Part shown: positions 8,770 to 17,140 of the stretch, one piece after another | Layout of the letters: each line of letters opens with the position of its first letter | Numbering within the stretch: position 1 is the first letter of the stretch | NCBI GenBank assembly: GCA_031399025.1 | Contig: JANNOJ010000096.1 | Coordinates: forward strand, 1-44,936 | Reading direction: 5' to 3' | Source: CBDBZL01 sp031399025 | Lineage (GTDB): Bacteria; Pseudomonadota; Alphaproteobacteria; Sphingomonadales; Sphingomonadaceae | DNA length: 44,936 nucleotides | Made by a program: the position numbers and the translations under genes | The notes under the pieces: model-generated | The model's input: only the letters and a program-made list of their open reading frames with translations | Told to the model about the DNA's origin: nothing | Databases searched by the model: none

Positions 8770-9003
8770 TTACCCGCCGCGGACCGCCGGCCCGTTCGGA
8801 TCGGAGAGGTCGAAAGTAGCGATACCCTGTTCGGTGTAGCTGCGCTCTAGCCATTGCGAGCGGCGCCGGGCGTATCTGCCCACCCGCCCGACCAGGCCAT
8901 CGACCCTCGCCCGCGAGCATTCATCGGCCTTCGACTGCGCCTCGATCTGCTCGCCTCGATTGATGAGGTGTATCACGCGTACCGCGCCCGCCCGTGGCAG
9001 CAT
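8770..9003 (-). CDS. small hypothetical protein, possibly a decayed gene
   Basis: A 77-residue frame from ATG 9003, convergent with greB. It reads as charged and protein-like (KADECSRARVDGLVGRVGRYARRRSQWLERSY) and ends in DLSDPNGPAVRGG. The frame is open a further 41 codons upstream, to a stop at 9127-9129, but without ATG or GTG, which may mean that a longer ancestral gene has lost its start. I do not recognise a family. No signal peptide or membrane segment is seen. It could also be a chance frame in GC-rich DNA. Confidence 0.35.
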   Translation of the reverse strand: MLPRAGAVRVIHLINRGEQIEAQSKADECSRARVDGLVGRVGRYARRRSQWLERSYTEQGIATFDLSDPNGPAVRGG

Positions 9004-9230
9004 AGCGAGCGCGCGGGCGTCGGGATCATCGCCGAGCTTGGGCGTCGGTCTGTCGACCGGACTTCCGCCCCCGGCTCGCGCATCCTGGCTGTGGCGGTTG
9101 ATTTCATCGCGCCACTCACCATCGCCCTAACCCACAGGAAGACGGATCGCCGGCCGGGCGGCAACGACAATCTGCGGCAGCACCACGGAGTACCCCTGCG
9201 AGGGATGCTCCGGTACTGCCGCCGATCAGC

Positions 9231-11729
9231 TTACAGGGCGACCACGCCGCCGTCGTCCTTGGTGATGGCGACGATGGCCGAGCGCGGGCGGCCGCTGGCG
9301 GTGCCCGCCTGGCTCTGCGGCCAGTTGCTGGACGGCACGGTGGGCGTGCCGTTCTCGCCGGGGTGCTGGATGCCCACGAACAGCGTCCGTCCATCGGGCG
9401 TGGTGTCGACGCCCGTGATCTCGCACTCCACCGGGCCAACCAGGAAGCGCCTCAGCGTGGCCGCGGTGGCCGCGGCACCCACGAACGTGTCCTGCGTGCG
9501 GGTAGCCCCGGTCGAACCGGTGTTGGTGATCGTGCGCGCGCCGCCGTCACCCGTGTTGCCCGGCAGAGCGGCAAGCATCTGGTTGTTGGTCCGGTCAGTG
9601 AAGGCGCCGTCGTCGGTTTGGATCCACAGCAGCGGATTGACCAGGCCGGACGCATTGGTCGGACGCGCGAACCACAACCCGTCGGGACTGGAGAAATCGT
9701 TGTCCGCGGTCAGGCTCGAGAGGTTCACGTCGGCACCGGCATCAGCCGAATCGGCGCCGAACAGGTAGATGTCCCAAGCGAATGAGGTCGAGGCCGGGTT
9801 GTCGCCGTCCTCACGCAATCGCAGGATGTGACCATTGGGGTTGCCGTACTGCGCCGTGTTGGAGGCGCCGCGCGGATCGTTGTAGTGGCGGGGATTGGCC
9901 GCGTCGGTGCCAGACAGGGGACGAAGCGTGGCGTTGTTGTTCGTTAGGGTGAGATAGATCTCGCCGGTCACGTTGTCGGTGGCAGTCCATTCGGGCCGGT
10001 CCATCGGCGTCGCACCCACCGCATCGGCGGCGAGGCGGGTGTTCACCAGGATATCGGCCTGGTCAGCGAACACGTAGGCCGGAGCGGTGACCACGCCGCT
10101 CGAGTTGACGACCGCTGCCCGGTCGGGAACCTGCCCGAGGACCAGCGGCAGCCAGGTGCCGGTACCGTCGGCGTCGAAGCGAGCGACATAGAGCGTACCA
10201 TCATCGAAATACTTGTCGCCAACCGCGAGCCGGTCGGTGGCCTGCGCGTCGGCGGCAGACCAATCCGCGGTGGAGACGAACTTGTAGAAGTATTCGCCGC
10301 GCGAATCATCGCCGAGGTACACCGAGACCTTCTGGTCAGCAACCAGCCGGCCCAGCCAGGCGCCTTCATGCGCGAACCGGCCCATCGCGGTACGCTTGCG
10401 CGGTGTGCTGGTGGCATCGTACGGATCGATCTCCACCACCCAGCCGAACTGGTTGGGCTCGTTGCGGTAGTCGGCGGTCGCCGAAGCGCCCGTGGCGCGC
10501 GCATCCCAGCGGGAGTAGATGTCGGCGCTCGGCGTCGCGGTGGACCAGGCGTAGTTACCGATGTTGCTGGTGACGCTGTAACGGCGCAGCGAGGTCAGTT
10601 CACGCTGCGACCGGGCGGCATTGTCGGTGCCCGCGCCCGAATTGTCGCGGCGAAAATAGAACGCCCAGTTCTCTTCGCAGGTGAGGTTCGTCGCCCACCG
10701 CGTGTGGCCATTGGCGCAATTGTTGATCGTACCGCGGCCGTCGGTACCAGCGGGCGAGAACACGGTCTGCAGCCAGGCGGTGCCGCGCACGGGCCCGTTG
10801 AACACCACTGGGGTGTTGGGAGTGATGCGGCGGTTGAGGGCCCCGTCCTGATTGTAGGTCCAGGTGCGGTTGCCGCTATCGACATACTCGGTCACCGACA
10901 CGCCGTGCGCCTCGATCTCCTTGAGCGCCTCGGCCGCCGGACGCGGGCCGGTCGCCTCGTTGGTGGGGCCATTGGGGTGCAGATACTGAATGTTGAGGTT
11001 CTCGTGGTTCTGCACCATCAGGCCGCGCGTATTGCTGCCGTCGCTGCGCGCGCCGGCGGCATCCAGGCCGTACCAGTAGAGCGCGTCGCCATGATCGCCG
11101 ATGCGCTGCGCGAAATTGTCGTCGGTGCCGTCATTGGCGTAGGCCGAGACGCCGGACGCGATCGGGTCGCCGAGACGGGTCATCACGGTAACGGAGTAGC
11201 CGGCGGGAACGGTGACGAGGTCGGCGCTGGTCTTGGCCACCGTGGTGAAGCCGAGCTCGGCCGGATTGACGGTGACCGTCGTGGTATCGGTCGAGACGTT
11301 GCCGTTGGTTCCGGTCGCCCTCGCGGTGAAGCTCAATGCGGTTGCTGTCGCCACCGAGGGAGCGATGAACGACGGGGTGGCGGTATCGGCGCCCGTGAGC
11401 GTCACGCTCGGACCGCCGGTCTGGGTCCAGGCGATGGTGCCCCCGGAACCGATCACCGAGCCGTCGATCACCACCACGCGGCCCGAACTGGTGCAGCCGG
11501 AAGAGCCTGCATCGATGCTGACATTGCCCTGGCCGCCGGCTTCGTCGTCGTCGTCGCTGCAGGCGGCCAGCAGGGTGGTTCCCAGGAAGGCGGTGGTCGA
11601 GGCCATGACTGCGCTGCGAATCGTCTGCCGGCGCGAAAACCGCTCGTCGATGATGCTCTGAAGCGTCCGGTTGTTGGTGCGGTTGGTATCGATGTCGCCG
11701 TCGCTGTACGATGTCACAAATTCAGCCAT
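9231..11729 (-). CDS. PhoX-family (DUF839) phosphatase with N-terminal Ig/PKD-like module
   Basis: An 832-residue exported protein. The N-terminus has a twin-arginine signal (FSRRQTIRSA, Arg33-Arg34) that ends in a lipobox-like LAAC at Cys57, so it may be a Tat-exported lipoprotein. Residues about 70-155 form an Ig/PKD-like repeat (IAWTQTGGPSVTLTGADTAT). The rest is a PhoX/DUF839 propeller with NHEN, CEENWAFYF, WVVEIDPYD, KRTAMGRFAHEGAW, SVYLGDDSRGEYFYKFV and FVGIQHPGENGTP. PhoX enzymes are calcium- and iron-dependent alkaline phosphatases that release phosphate from organic esters. No Pho box was confirmed. Whether this member is active as a phosphatase cannot be decided from sequence alone. 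Confidence 0.85.
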   Translation of the reverse strand: MAEFVTSYSDGDIDTNRTNNRTLQSIIDERFSRRQTIRSAVMASTTAFLGTTLLAACSDDDDEAGGQGNVSIDAGSSGCTSSGRVVVIDGSVIGSGGTIAWTQTGGPSVTLTGADTATPSFIAPSVATATALSFTARATGTNGNVSTDTTTVTVNPAELGFTTVAKTSADLVTVPAGYSVTVMTRLGDPIASGVSAYANDGTDDNFAQRIGDHGDALYWYGLDAAGARSDGSNTRGLMVQNHENLNIQYLHPNGPTNEATGPRPAAEALKEIEAHGVSVTEYVDSGNRTWTYNQDGALNRRITPNTPVVFNGPVRGTAWLQTVFSPAGTDGRGTINNCANGHTRWATNLTCEENWAFYFRRDNSGAGTDNAARSQRELTSLRRYSVTSNIGNYAWSTATPSADIYSRWDARATGASATADYRNEPNQFGWVVEIDPYDATSTPRKRTAMGRFAHEGAWLGRLVADQKVSVYLGDDSRGEYFYKFVSTADWSAADAQATDRLAVGDKYFDDGTLYVARFDADGTGTWLPLVLGQVPDRAAVVNSSGVVTAPAYVFADQADILVNTRLAADAVGATPMDRPEWTATDNVTGEIYLTLTNNNATLRPLSGTDAANPRHYNDPRGASNTAQYGNPNGHILRLREDGDNPASTSFAWDIYLFGADSADAGADVNLSSLTADNDFSSPDGLWFARPTNASGLVNPLLWIQTDDGAFTDRTNNQMLAALPGNTGDGGARTITNTGSTGATRTQDTFVGAAATAATLRRFLVGPVECEITGVDTTPDGRTLFVGIQHPGENGTPTVPSSNWPQSQAGTASGRPRSAIVAITKDDGGVVAL

Positions 11730-11891
11730 TTCCCAGAATCCCCATCCTCAGTACTCGCCCTGCGATAGACGACAATCGATGACAATTTTGAGGGGATGAA
11801 ATGTCCGCGATGTGTCCGCTCCTCGCGAGCAACCGTCATCCCACCGAGGGCATTTCGGCACCACCCTGGTTAAGCGGTGTGAGCGAGCGGC

Positions 11892-12818
11892 TCAGGCGCT
11901 GTCGCCACTCGCGGCACGGGCAAACAGTTTGCCGCGGGCGAATCGGAACACCAGCAGGACCATGCCGGCCACGAGGAAGAAATCGACGAAGGTGGTGTAG
12001 AACAGCCACACCTCGGTGCTGGTGTACTCGGCCACCAGGTAGTTGAGGCCGGCCATCACCAGGCCCAGCAGGCCCATGCCGATCGCCAGCCGGCCGGGAT
12101 CGATATCGGTATAGGGCAGATAGCGCGCCAGGCTCTTGCCGAGCCGGTTGCCACCCAGCAGCCCATCTCCCAGGAACAGCACCGCGCTGATGCTGCCGAT
12201 GATCGTGCCGCGCAGCTTGACCGCCATCTCGTCCTGGAACACCAGCGCCAGGGCCGCCGAGAGCAGCAGCAGGACGACGCCAAACAGCGCCAAGCCGCCC
12301 AGCAGGTCCACCCTGACGAAGCGCTGCACCACCAACAGCCCGAGGCCGATGGCGGCCCCCGCGAGCGCGGCGGTGGTAAGGTCGGTGAGCTTGGCGAGGA
12401 TGAAGAACAGCGCGCCGAGCACGACATCCACCGCGAGCGGTATGCGGTTGGCCTGGTAGCGGCTCATGTCGGCGCCGGGATCGGCGGCCATTTTCGCAGC
12501 CTTCGCCGGATAGGCGATGGCGCGGCCCGGATGGCTGCGGTGAACGAGCACGCCGGCCCGCCGGACTGCGATCGCCACGTTGGTCCAGCTGATGTAGCCG
12601 GCCTCCACCTCGATCGGATCCCCGCCCGGGAGCGTGGCGGCAAGGTGGTGATTGCGGATGGCATCGGGGCCCATCGTCGGGGTGAAATCGCGCGCCCTTA
12701 CCTCGCCGGCCACGAGCAGTTGGCTATGGAGCCCCGCGAAGTCGGCCAGCACCACGACCTCGCACTCCGTGCCATCGATACGGAACGGGCGCCGGTAACG
12801 CCACCAGGTGAAGGCCAT
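11892..12818 (-). CDS. IspZ/YciB-like septation membrane protein with an extra N-terminal domain
   Basis: A 308-residue protein. Residues about 130-305 form a multi-helix membrane region like intracellular septation protein A (PLAVDVVLGALFFILAKLTDL, FLGDGLLGGNRLGKSLARY, LNYLVAEYTSTEVWLFYTTF). The first 120 residues are soluble and not part of the usual family: MAFTWWRYRRPF through FRIDGTECEVVVLADFAG to ISWTNVAIAVRR. ATG 12818 is chosen because it lies just after the rlmN stop at 12830 (11 bases) and starts this domain. IspZ-like proteins act in envelope maintenance and division; the role of the added domain is unknown. It is probably cotranscribed with rlmN. Confidence 0.75.
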   Translation of the reverse strand: MAFTWWRYRRPFRIDGTECEVVVLADFAGLHSQLLVAGEVRARDFTPTMGPDAIRNHHLAATLPGGDPIEVEAGYISWTNVAIAVRRAGVLVHRSHPGRAIAYPAKAAKMAADPGADMSRYQANRIPLAVDVVLGALFFILAKLTDLTTAALAGAAIGLGLLVVQRFVRVDLLGGLALFGVVLLLLSAALALVFQDEMAVKLRGTIIGSISAVLFLGDGLLGGNRLGKSLARYLPYTDIDPGRLAIGMGLLGLVMAGLNYLVAEYTSTEVWLFYTTFVDFFLVAGMVLLVFRFARGKLFARAASGDSA

Positions 12819-12829
12819 GCCTGGCTGGT

Positions 12830-14131
12830 CTAGCCGGGGGCAGTCGGCGGCGGGCCGGCAGAGCCGGCGACTGCAAGGCGATCGCGCTCGGCCCGGCTGG
12901 CGGTGTGCGCGGCCGTGCGCAGCTGGCCGCAGGCGGCATCGATATCCCGCCCCCGCGGCGTGCGCACCGGGGCCGAAATGCCGGCTTCGAACACGATGTC
13001 GGAGAAGCGGCGGATGCGCTCGGGGGTAGAACACGCATAGGGCGCGCCGGGCCAGGGGTTGAACGGAATGAGGTTAACCTTGGCCGGCAGCTTGTAGGCT
13101 TTCAGCAGCCGCACCAGCTCGCGGGCATCTGCGTCGCTATCGTTGACCCCGTCGAGCATCACGTACTCGAAGGTGATGCGCCGCGCATTGGAGGCGCCGG
13201 GATAGGCCGCACAGGCCGCCAGCAGCTCCTCGATTCCGTATTTGCGGTTGAGCGGGACGATTTCGTCGCGCACCGCCTTGGTCACCGCATGGAGCGAGAC
13301 CGCCAGATTGACGCCGATCTCCTCGCCGCAGCGCCCCATCATCGGCACCACGCCGCTGGTGGACAGCGTGATCCGCCGCTTCGACAGCGCCAGGCCGTCG
13401 CCATCCATCGCCAACAGGAGCGCGTCGCGGACATGGGCGAAATTGTACAGCGGCTCGCCCATGCCCATCATCACGATGTTGGTCAGCAGGCGCCCGTCGG
13501 CAGTGTAGCCGGGCTCGTCAGCGATGTCCGGGCGCTCGCCCTGCGTTCCGGGCGCGAGCGAAGGCGCGCCCGCCTGCGGCCACTCCCCCAGCGTATCGCG
13601 CGCCAACATCACCTGGCCCACGATCTCGCCCGGGGTGAGGTTGCGCACCAGCCGCATCGTGCCGGTGTGGCAGAACGTGCAATTGAGCGTGCAGCCGACC
13701 TGGCTGGAGACGCACAGCGTGCCGCGATCGGCATCGGGGATGAACACCATCTCGAAATCGTGCCCGTCGGCGGTGCGCAGCAGCCATTTGCGCGTGCCGT
13801 CGGAGGATTGCTGCGCGTCCACCACCTCTGGCCGGCCGATGACGAAGCGTTCCTCCAGCCACGGGCGCATGGTCTTGGCAATGTCGGTCATGGCGGCAAA
13901 CTCGGTTACGCCGCGATGGTAGAGCCAGTGATACACCTGCCGGGCGCGCAGCTTGGCTTGGCTTGCATCCAGCCCGGCGGCGGCGAACAGCTCGACGATG
14001 CGCGTGCGTGGGAGGCCGATCAGGTCCACTCGCCCATCGCCGCGCGCGGTAACCCCATCGACCAGGCCGGGGCGGGCGAACGGCACGGGATCGACCATCC
14101 CGGGAATGGGCATGAGAGCAGTGTCGGCCAT
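12830..14131 (-). CDS. rlmN: 23S rRNA (adenine2503-C2)-methyltransferase RlmN
   Basis: RlmN is a radical-SAM enzyme that methylates C2 of A2503 in 23S rRNA and A37 in some tRNAs. The 433-residue protein (from ATG 14131) has the iron-sulfur motif CxxxCxxC at Cys147, Cys151 and Cys154 (GCTLNCTFCHTG), an upstream Cys140, and a second catalytic-type cysteine in PYACSTPERI near residue 372. Other family blocks are VMMGMGEPLYN, ITLSTSGVVPMM and NLAVSLHA. A short loop insertion lies between the cluster and VMMGMGEP. An in-frame ATG two codons upstream (14137) is an equal alternative. It is followed after 11 bases by the IspZ-like gene. Confidence 0.94.
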   Translation of the reverse strand: MADTALMPIPGMVDPVPFARPGLVDGVTARGDGRVDLIGLPRTRIVELFAAAGLDASQAKLRARQVYHWLYHRGVTEFAAMTDIAKTMRPWLEERFVIGRPEVVDAQQSSDGTRKWLLRTADGHDFEMVFIPDADRGTLCVSSQVGCTLNCTFCHTGTMRLVRNLTPGEIVGQVMLARDTLGEWPQAGAPSLAPGTQGERPDIADEPGYTADGRLLTNIVMMGMGEPLYNFAHVRDALLLAMDGDGLALSKRRITLSTSGVVPMMGRCGEEIGVNLAVSLHAVTKAVRDEIVPLNRKYGIEELLAACAAYPGASNARRITFEYVMLDGVNDSDADARELVRLLKAYKLPAKVNLIPFNPWPGAPYACSTPERIRRFSDIVFEAGISAPVRTPRGRDIDAACGQLRTAAHTASRAERDRLAVAGSAGPPPTAPG

Positions 14132-14356
14132 GGCCATGCATATAGGACGCGCCCGGTCGCATGGCAAAGCCGACGGCCCTGATGCTTTCGCGCAACGATC
14201 AATCCTTCAAAACCCTTCGCTCTCCATCCAGTTTACGGCGGTACTGTGACGTTTCGGTACTTAATGCACTCGTTGTGTGACGTTAAGGAAACTATCGTCT
14301 CCGCTCCATCATTGTCGCATCTCCGGCACGGATGAATGCCCCGCGCCGCTTCGTGA

Positions 14357-15037
14357 ATGGAGAATATGCAAGTGAACAAGCATCTCGCACTCATGTGTGC
14401 TACGTCGCTGGCCACGTTAGCCACCCCCGCCATCGCCCAGACCAATGACGGCTTCACCGGGCCGTGGGTTGCCGGTGTCGCTGGCCTCGATATCAACCAG
14501 GCCGGCAGTTCGGTGGACGACGACGTCACCGAGGATCGCGACCAGAGTGTCGAAGGCTTCATGTACGGCGTGGCGGTCGGCTACGATTACGACCTGGGCG
14601 GCGTCGTCCTGGGCGCCGAGGCCGAACTGACCGATTCCGAAGCCGACACCGAATACGATGACGACGACGTCGAAACCTTCGGCCTCGGGGCGGTCGATAC
14701 CGGCCGCGACATCTATGTCGGCGCGCGGCTGGGCTATGCGATCCGCCCGACGACGATGGTCTACGCCAAAGCCGGCTACACCAACACCCGGTTCAACTAT
14801 TTGGCTTCCGACGGCACGACCGAGGACGATTTCGGCCTCGATACCGACGGTTACCGCTTGGGCGCGGGGGTTGAGCAGCGCTTCGGCACCAACACCTTCG
14901 CCAAGCTCGAATATCGCTATTCCAACTACTCGGAAGGCGAGATCGATTTCGAAACCGACGATGTGGCCGACACCGACCGCTTCGACATCGACACCGACCG
15001 CCACCAGGTGGTGGCGAGCGTGGGCCTGCGCTTCTGA
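14357..15037 (+). CDS. acidic outer-membrane beta-barrel protein (porin family)
   Basis: A 226-residue exported protein with a signal peptide (LALMCATSLATLATPAIAQ) and an eight-strand barrel pattern of the Omp25/OmpA-like type: GPWVAGVAGLDI, GVAVGYDYDLG, YVGARLGYAI, VYAKAGYTNTRFNY, FAKLEYRYSNY and a terminal VVASVGLRF ending in phenylalanine, the outer-membrane sorting signal. The loops are unusually rich in Asp and Glu (VDDDVTEDRDQS, TEYDDDDVETFG), which suggests surface cation binding or a saline habitat. An inner ATG at 14366 is an alternative start. A strong terminator follows at 15075-15100. No close operon partner. Confidence 0.82.
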   Translation: MENMQVNKHLALMCATSLATLATPAIAQTNDGFTGPWVAGVAGLDINQAGSSVDDDVTEDRDQSVEGFMYGVAVGYDYDLGGVVLGAEAELTDSEADTEYDDDDVETFGLGAVDTGRDIYVGARLGYAIRPTTMVYAKAGYTNTRFNYLASDGTTEDDFGLDTDGYRLGAGVEQRFGTNTFAKLEYRYSNYSEGEIDFETDDVADTDRFDIDTDRHQVVASVGLRF

Positions 15038-15074
15038 TCGGCTGGCCCGATTGCTGATCTGCAGGCACCAAGTG

Positions 15075-15100
15075 GGGGCCGGGAGCGATCCCGGCCCCTT
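15075..15100 (+). terminator. intrinsic terminator after the outer-membrane protein gene
   Basis: A perfect 10-bp stem, GGGGCCGGGA paired with TCCCGGCCCC (15075-15084 and 15089-15098), with a GCGA tetraloop of GNRA type and TT directly after it. The T tract is short, so efficiency is uncertain, but position and stem quality are convincing. Confidence 0.75.
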
Positions 15101-15532
15101 ACGCGTGCGCACCGGGGCAGGCGGCGTCCGGTTTCACCTGATCCATCTTCGAATCCAGGATTCAACGCATAGGGGATTGAACCGGGGGAGCGTCGGTCTG
15201 AGGTCGACGAGACGTACTAGGAGAGCCCGTTGGCCGACCACCACCTGCCCTTTGCCGCCGCGCCGGCGTTCATGGCGAAGGTGCCGATAATCCAGGCGCT
15301 GGGACTCGGTAGCATGGGGGTGGATGGGGCAACAGACCCGGATGCGGATGGCGGCTCTGGCTGCCCGACCTGGTGCGCGAGAGCGCCAGCCGCTCGAAGC
15401 CATCGCTTCGATCAAGATCGTGCAGCGCCATGGGCTCGTCCAGCCCGCCCAGCATCAGGCGAAATCCTCGGGCCGGCCTTTGGCAGTCGTTAACCGGTTG
15501 GATTTAGCACGCTTCCTCATGGAGTAAACGAC
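15101..15532. other. 432-base stretch without a supported gene
   Basis: No convincing gene was found. A TTG-started plus-strand frame (15230-15493) and a minus-strand frame (15270-15455, FRLMLGGLDEPMALHDLDRSDGF) are open, but neither matches a family I know. The minus frame has a protein-like stretch and could be a remnant. A short GAATC-CAG-GATTC hairpin lies at 15151-15163. The last part must hold the promoter and leader of the EAL gene. Confidence 0.4.
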
Positions 15533-16294
15533 ATGAGAAAATGTGCTTCCTGTCGCGATGGAACTGCGCTTCCTTTCGCCTTGAGGACGGCGTTCCAGCC
15601 GATCGTGGACGTCGAGACCGGCACCGTGTTTGCGTACGAGGCGCTAGTCCGCGGCGCCAACGGCGAAGGAGCGAGGCACGTGCTGGCGCAGGTGAGCGAC
15701 GAGTTGATGTATGCGTTCGATCAGGCCTGCCGGGTCAACGCCATCCGCGAAGCCGCTGCCGCCGGCCTGCTCGAGACCGGCGCCAAGCTGTCGATCAATT
15801 TCATGCCCAACGCCATCTATTCGCCCCTCGCCTGCATTCGGCTGACCATGCAGACCGCGCGCGAGGTCAACATGCCGGCAGACCGGCTGATCTTCGAGTT
15901 TACCGAGAACGAGCGCCTCGATCCTGCGCACATGCGCGAGATCGTCGAGGCGTATCGGGCCCTCGGATTCTTGACTGCGATCGACGATTTCGGTGCAGGC
16001 TTTTCCGGTCTCAACCTGCTTGCGAACCTGGAAACCGATATCGTCAAGCTGGACATGGAGCTGGTGCGCGGCATCGATGTCAGCGAACCGCGGCGGCTGA
16101 TTGTTCAGGCGCTGCTACGGCTTGGCGAAGATTTGAACCGCACCATCTTGGCCGAAGGGATCGAGACTGATGGCGAGGTACGCGTGCTGCGTGATCTCGG
16201 CGTGCGCTACATGCAGGGCTATTTCTTCGCGCGTCCGGCACTGGGTCGTCTGCCCGAAGTCACCGCTGTCACGCGGATCGCCCGCGCGGCCTGA
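15533..16294 (+). CDS. stand-alone EAL-domain cyclic-di-GMP phosphodiesterase
   Basis: A 253-residue protein that is almost only an EAL domain, expected to hydrolyse cyclic di-GMP to pGpG. The catalytic set appears complete: Glu36 in YEALVRG, Asn in SINFMPNA, Glu in FEFTEN, the Asp pair in AIDDFGAGFSG, Lys in VKLDMELVRG, Glu in AEGIET and Gln in MQGYFFARP. No membrane helix, GGDEF or REC domain is present. A CxxC pair sits at the extreme N-terminus (Cys4 and Cys7), which is unusual and could bind metal or sense redox state. The start at 15533 includes that pair; no other good start exists before the EAL core. Confidence 0.9.
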   Translation: MRKCASCRDGTALPFALRTAFQPIVDVETGTVFAYEALVRGANGEGARHVLAQVSDELMYAFDQACRVNAIREAAAAGLLETGAKLSINFMPNAIYSPLACIRLTMQTAREVNMPADRLIFEFTENERLDPAHMREIVEAYRALGFLTAIDDFGAGFSGLNLLANLETDIVKLDMELVRGIDVSEPRRLIVQALLRLGEDLNRTILAEGIETDGEVRVLRDLGVRYMQGYFFARPALGRLPEVTAVTRIARAA

Positions 16295-16620
16295 ATCACC
16301 AGGCCAAAGCGCAATTGTCCCAGCACGGCCGGAGGCGGCGATCCAGGCTTGCCGTTCAGCCGGCCACTTCCGGTCTTCCACCCGCCGACTTCCAAGTGCC
16401 CGGATCGTGCGGTGGAGCAGCACACTCGGTTGGCTCGCGAGCCGGCGAAGCAACCAGCAGCATCGTAGCTGCTTTGGCTGACGCAGGCGCTGGGAGCAGT
16501 CCAGGCCTTTCGAACGATCCCCTGTGCTCATCGGGCGAAAGTAACCTTTTGTCGCACGCTGAGCTCGACTGCGTTTCGTTCATCCTGAGTTGTGATTAGC
16601 TGAACGATAACGCATTCGTG
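16295..16620. other. 326-base stretch without a supported gene
   Basis: Nothing coding was recognised. It holds a 12-bp palindrome GGCTCGCGAGCC at 16432-16443, which may be chance in GC-rich DNA, and a more AT-rich part from about 16540 to 16615 that probably carries the promoter of the following small gene. Confidence 0.4.
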
Positions 16621-16638
16621 GGTGCGAGTTCTCGCACC
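16621..16638. promoter_or_regulatory. leader palindrome before the glycine-zipper gene
   Basis: GGTGCGAG and CTCGCACC are perfect reverse complements separated by TT, ending 20 bases before the ATG at 16659 and just upstream of its AAAGG ribosome site. In RNA it would fold as a 7-bp stem with a GUUC loop; in DNA it could be an operator. Confidence 0.5.
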
Positions 16639-16658
16639 AGAAGCGAAAGGTACAGACG

Positions 16659-17084
16659 ATGCGCAAGTTGATCATCTCCCTCATGGCCGCCAGCATCGCG
16701 CTCCCGGCCGCCCCCGCGCTGGCCGGCGAGCGCGACGACCGGCGCGAATGGCGCGAAGACCAGCGCGAAGATCGCCGCGAGTGGCGCCAGGACCGCCGCG
16801 AAGACCGGCGCGACTACCGCCGGGTCAGCTACGACGATCGCGGCCGCTACAATGAACCCCGGCGACTGAGCCGCAACGACCGCGTGTGGCGCGACAACGA
16901 CGGCCGCTACCGCTGCGAACGCGAGAACGGTACCACCGGGCTGATCATCGGGGCGGCGGGCGGCGCGCTGCTCGGCCGCGAGGTTGATGGGGGCCGGGAT
17001 CGTACCCTGGGCACCGTCCTTGGTGCGGCCGTCGGCGGCCTGCTGGGTAGGGGGATCGACCTGAGCGACGCCCGCTGTCAGTAA
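16659..17084 (+). CDS. exported Arg/Asp-rich protein with glycine-zipper 2TM domain
   Basis: A 141-residue exported protein. A signal peptide (LIISLMAASIALPAAPALAGE) is followed by a highly charged repetitive stretch (about 24-62) in which units such as REDRREWRQDRREDRR repeat. A WRDNDGRYRCERENG segment comes next, and then two glycine-zipper hairpins (TGLIIGAAGGALLGREV and LGTVLGAAVGGLLGRGI), the RcnB/SmpA-like 2TM pattern of envelope proteins. Two cysteines (in YRCE and the final DARCQ) may pair in the periplasm. Function is unknown; related proteins are placed in envelope stress or metal homeostasis. ATG 16659 has AAAGG upstream. A strong terminator follows. Confidence 0.8.
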   Translation: MRKLIISLMAASIALPAAPALAGERDDRREWREDQREDRREWRQDRREDRRDYRRVSYDDRGRYNEPRRLSRNDRVWRDNDGRYRCERENGTTGLIIGAAGGALLGREVDGGRDRTLGTVLGAAVGGLLGRGIDLSDARCQ

Positions 17085-17105
17085 CGGGCCTCGCTGGCGA
17101 GGTTG

Positions 17106-17140
17106 AAGGGGGCGCTTTCGAGCCGGAAAGCGCCCCCTTT
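17106..17140 (+). terminator. intrinsic terminator after the glycine-zipper gene
   Basis: A perfect 12-bp stem (GGGGGCGCTTTC 17108-17119 with GAAAGCGCCCCC 17126-17137), a six-base loop, flanking A/T pairs and TTT right after it. It lies 23 bases after the stop at 17084. Confidence 0.85.

Noticed and set aside
8961..8975. Third match to the palindrome (TGATGAGGTGTATCA)
   Set aside because: Only 12 of 15 bases, the left arm is broken, and it lies inside a possible coding frame; probably chance.
15151..15190. tRNA-like T-arm (GGTTCAATCCC on the minus strand)
   Set aside because: The flanking bases do not pair as a T-stem and no acceptor or anticodon arm could be placed.
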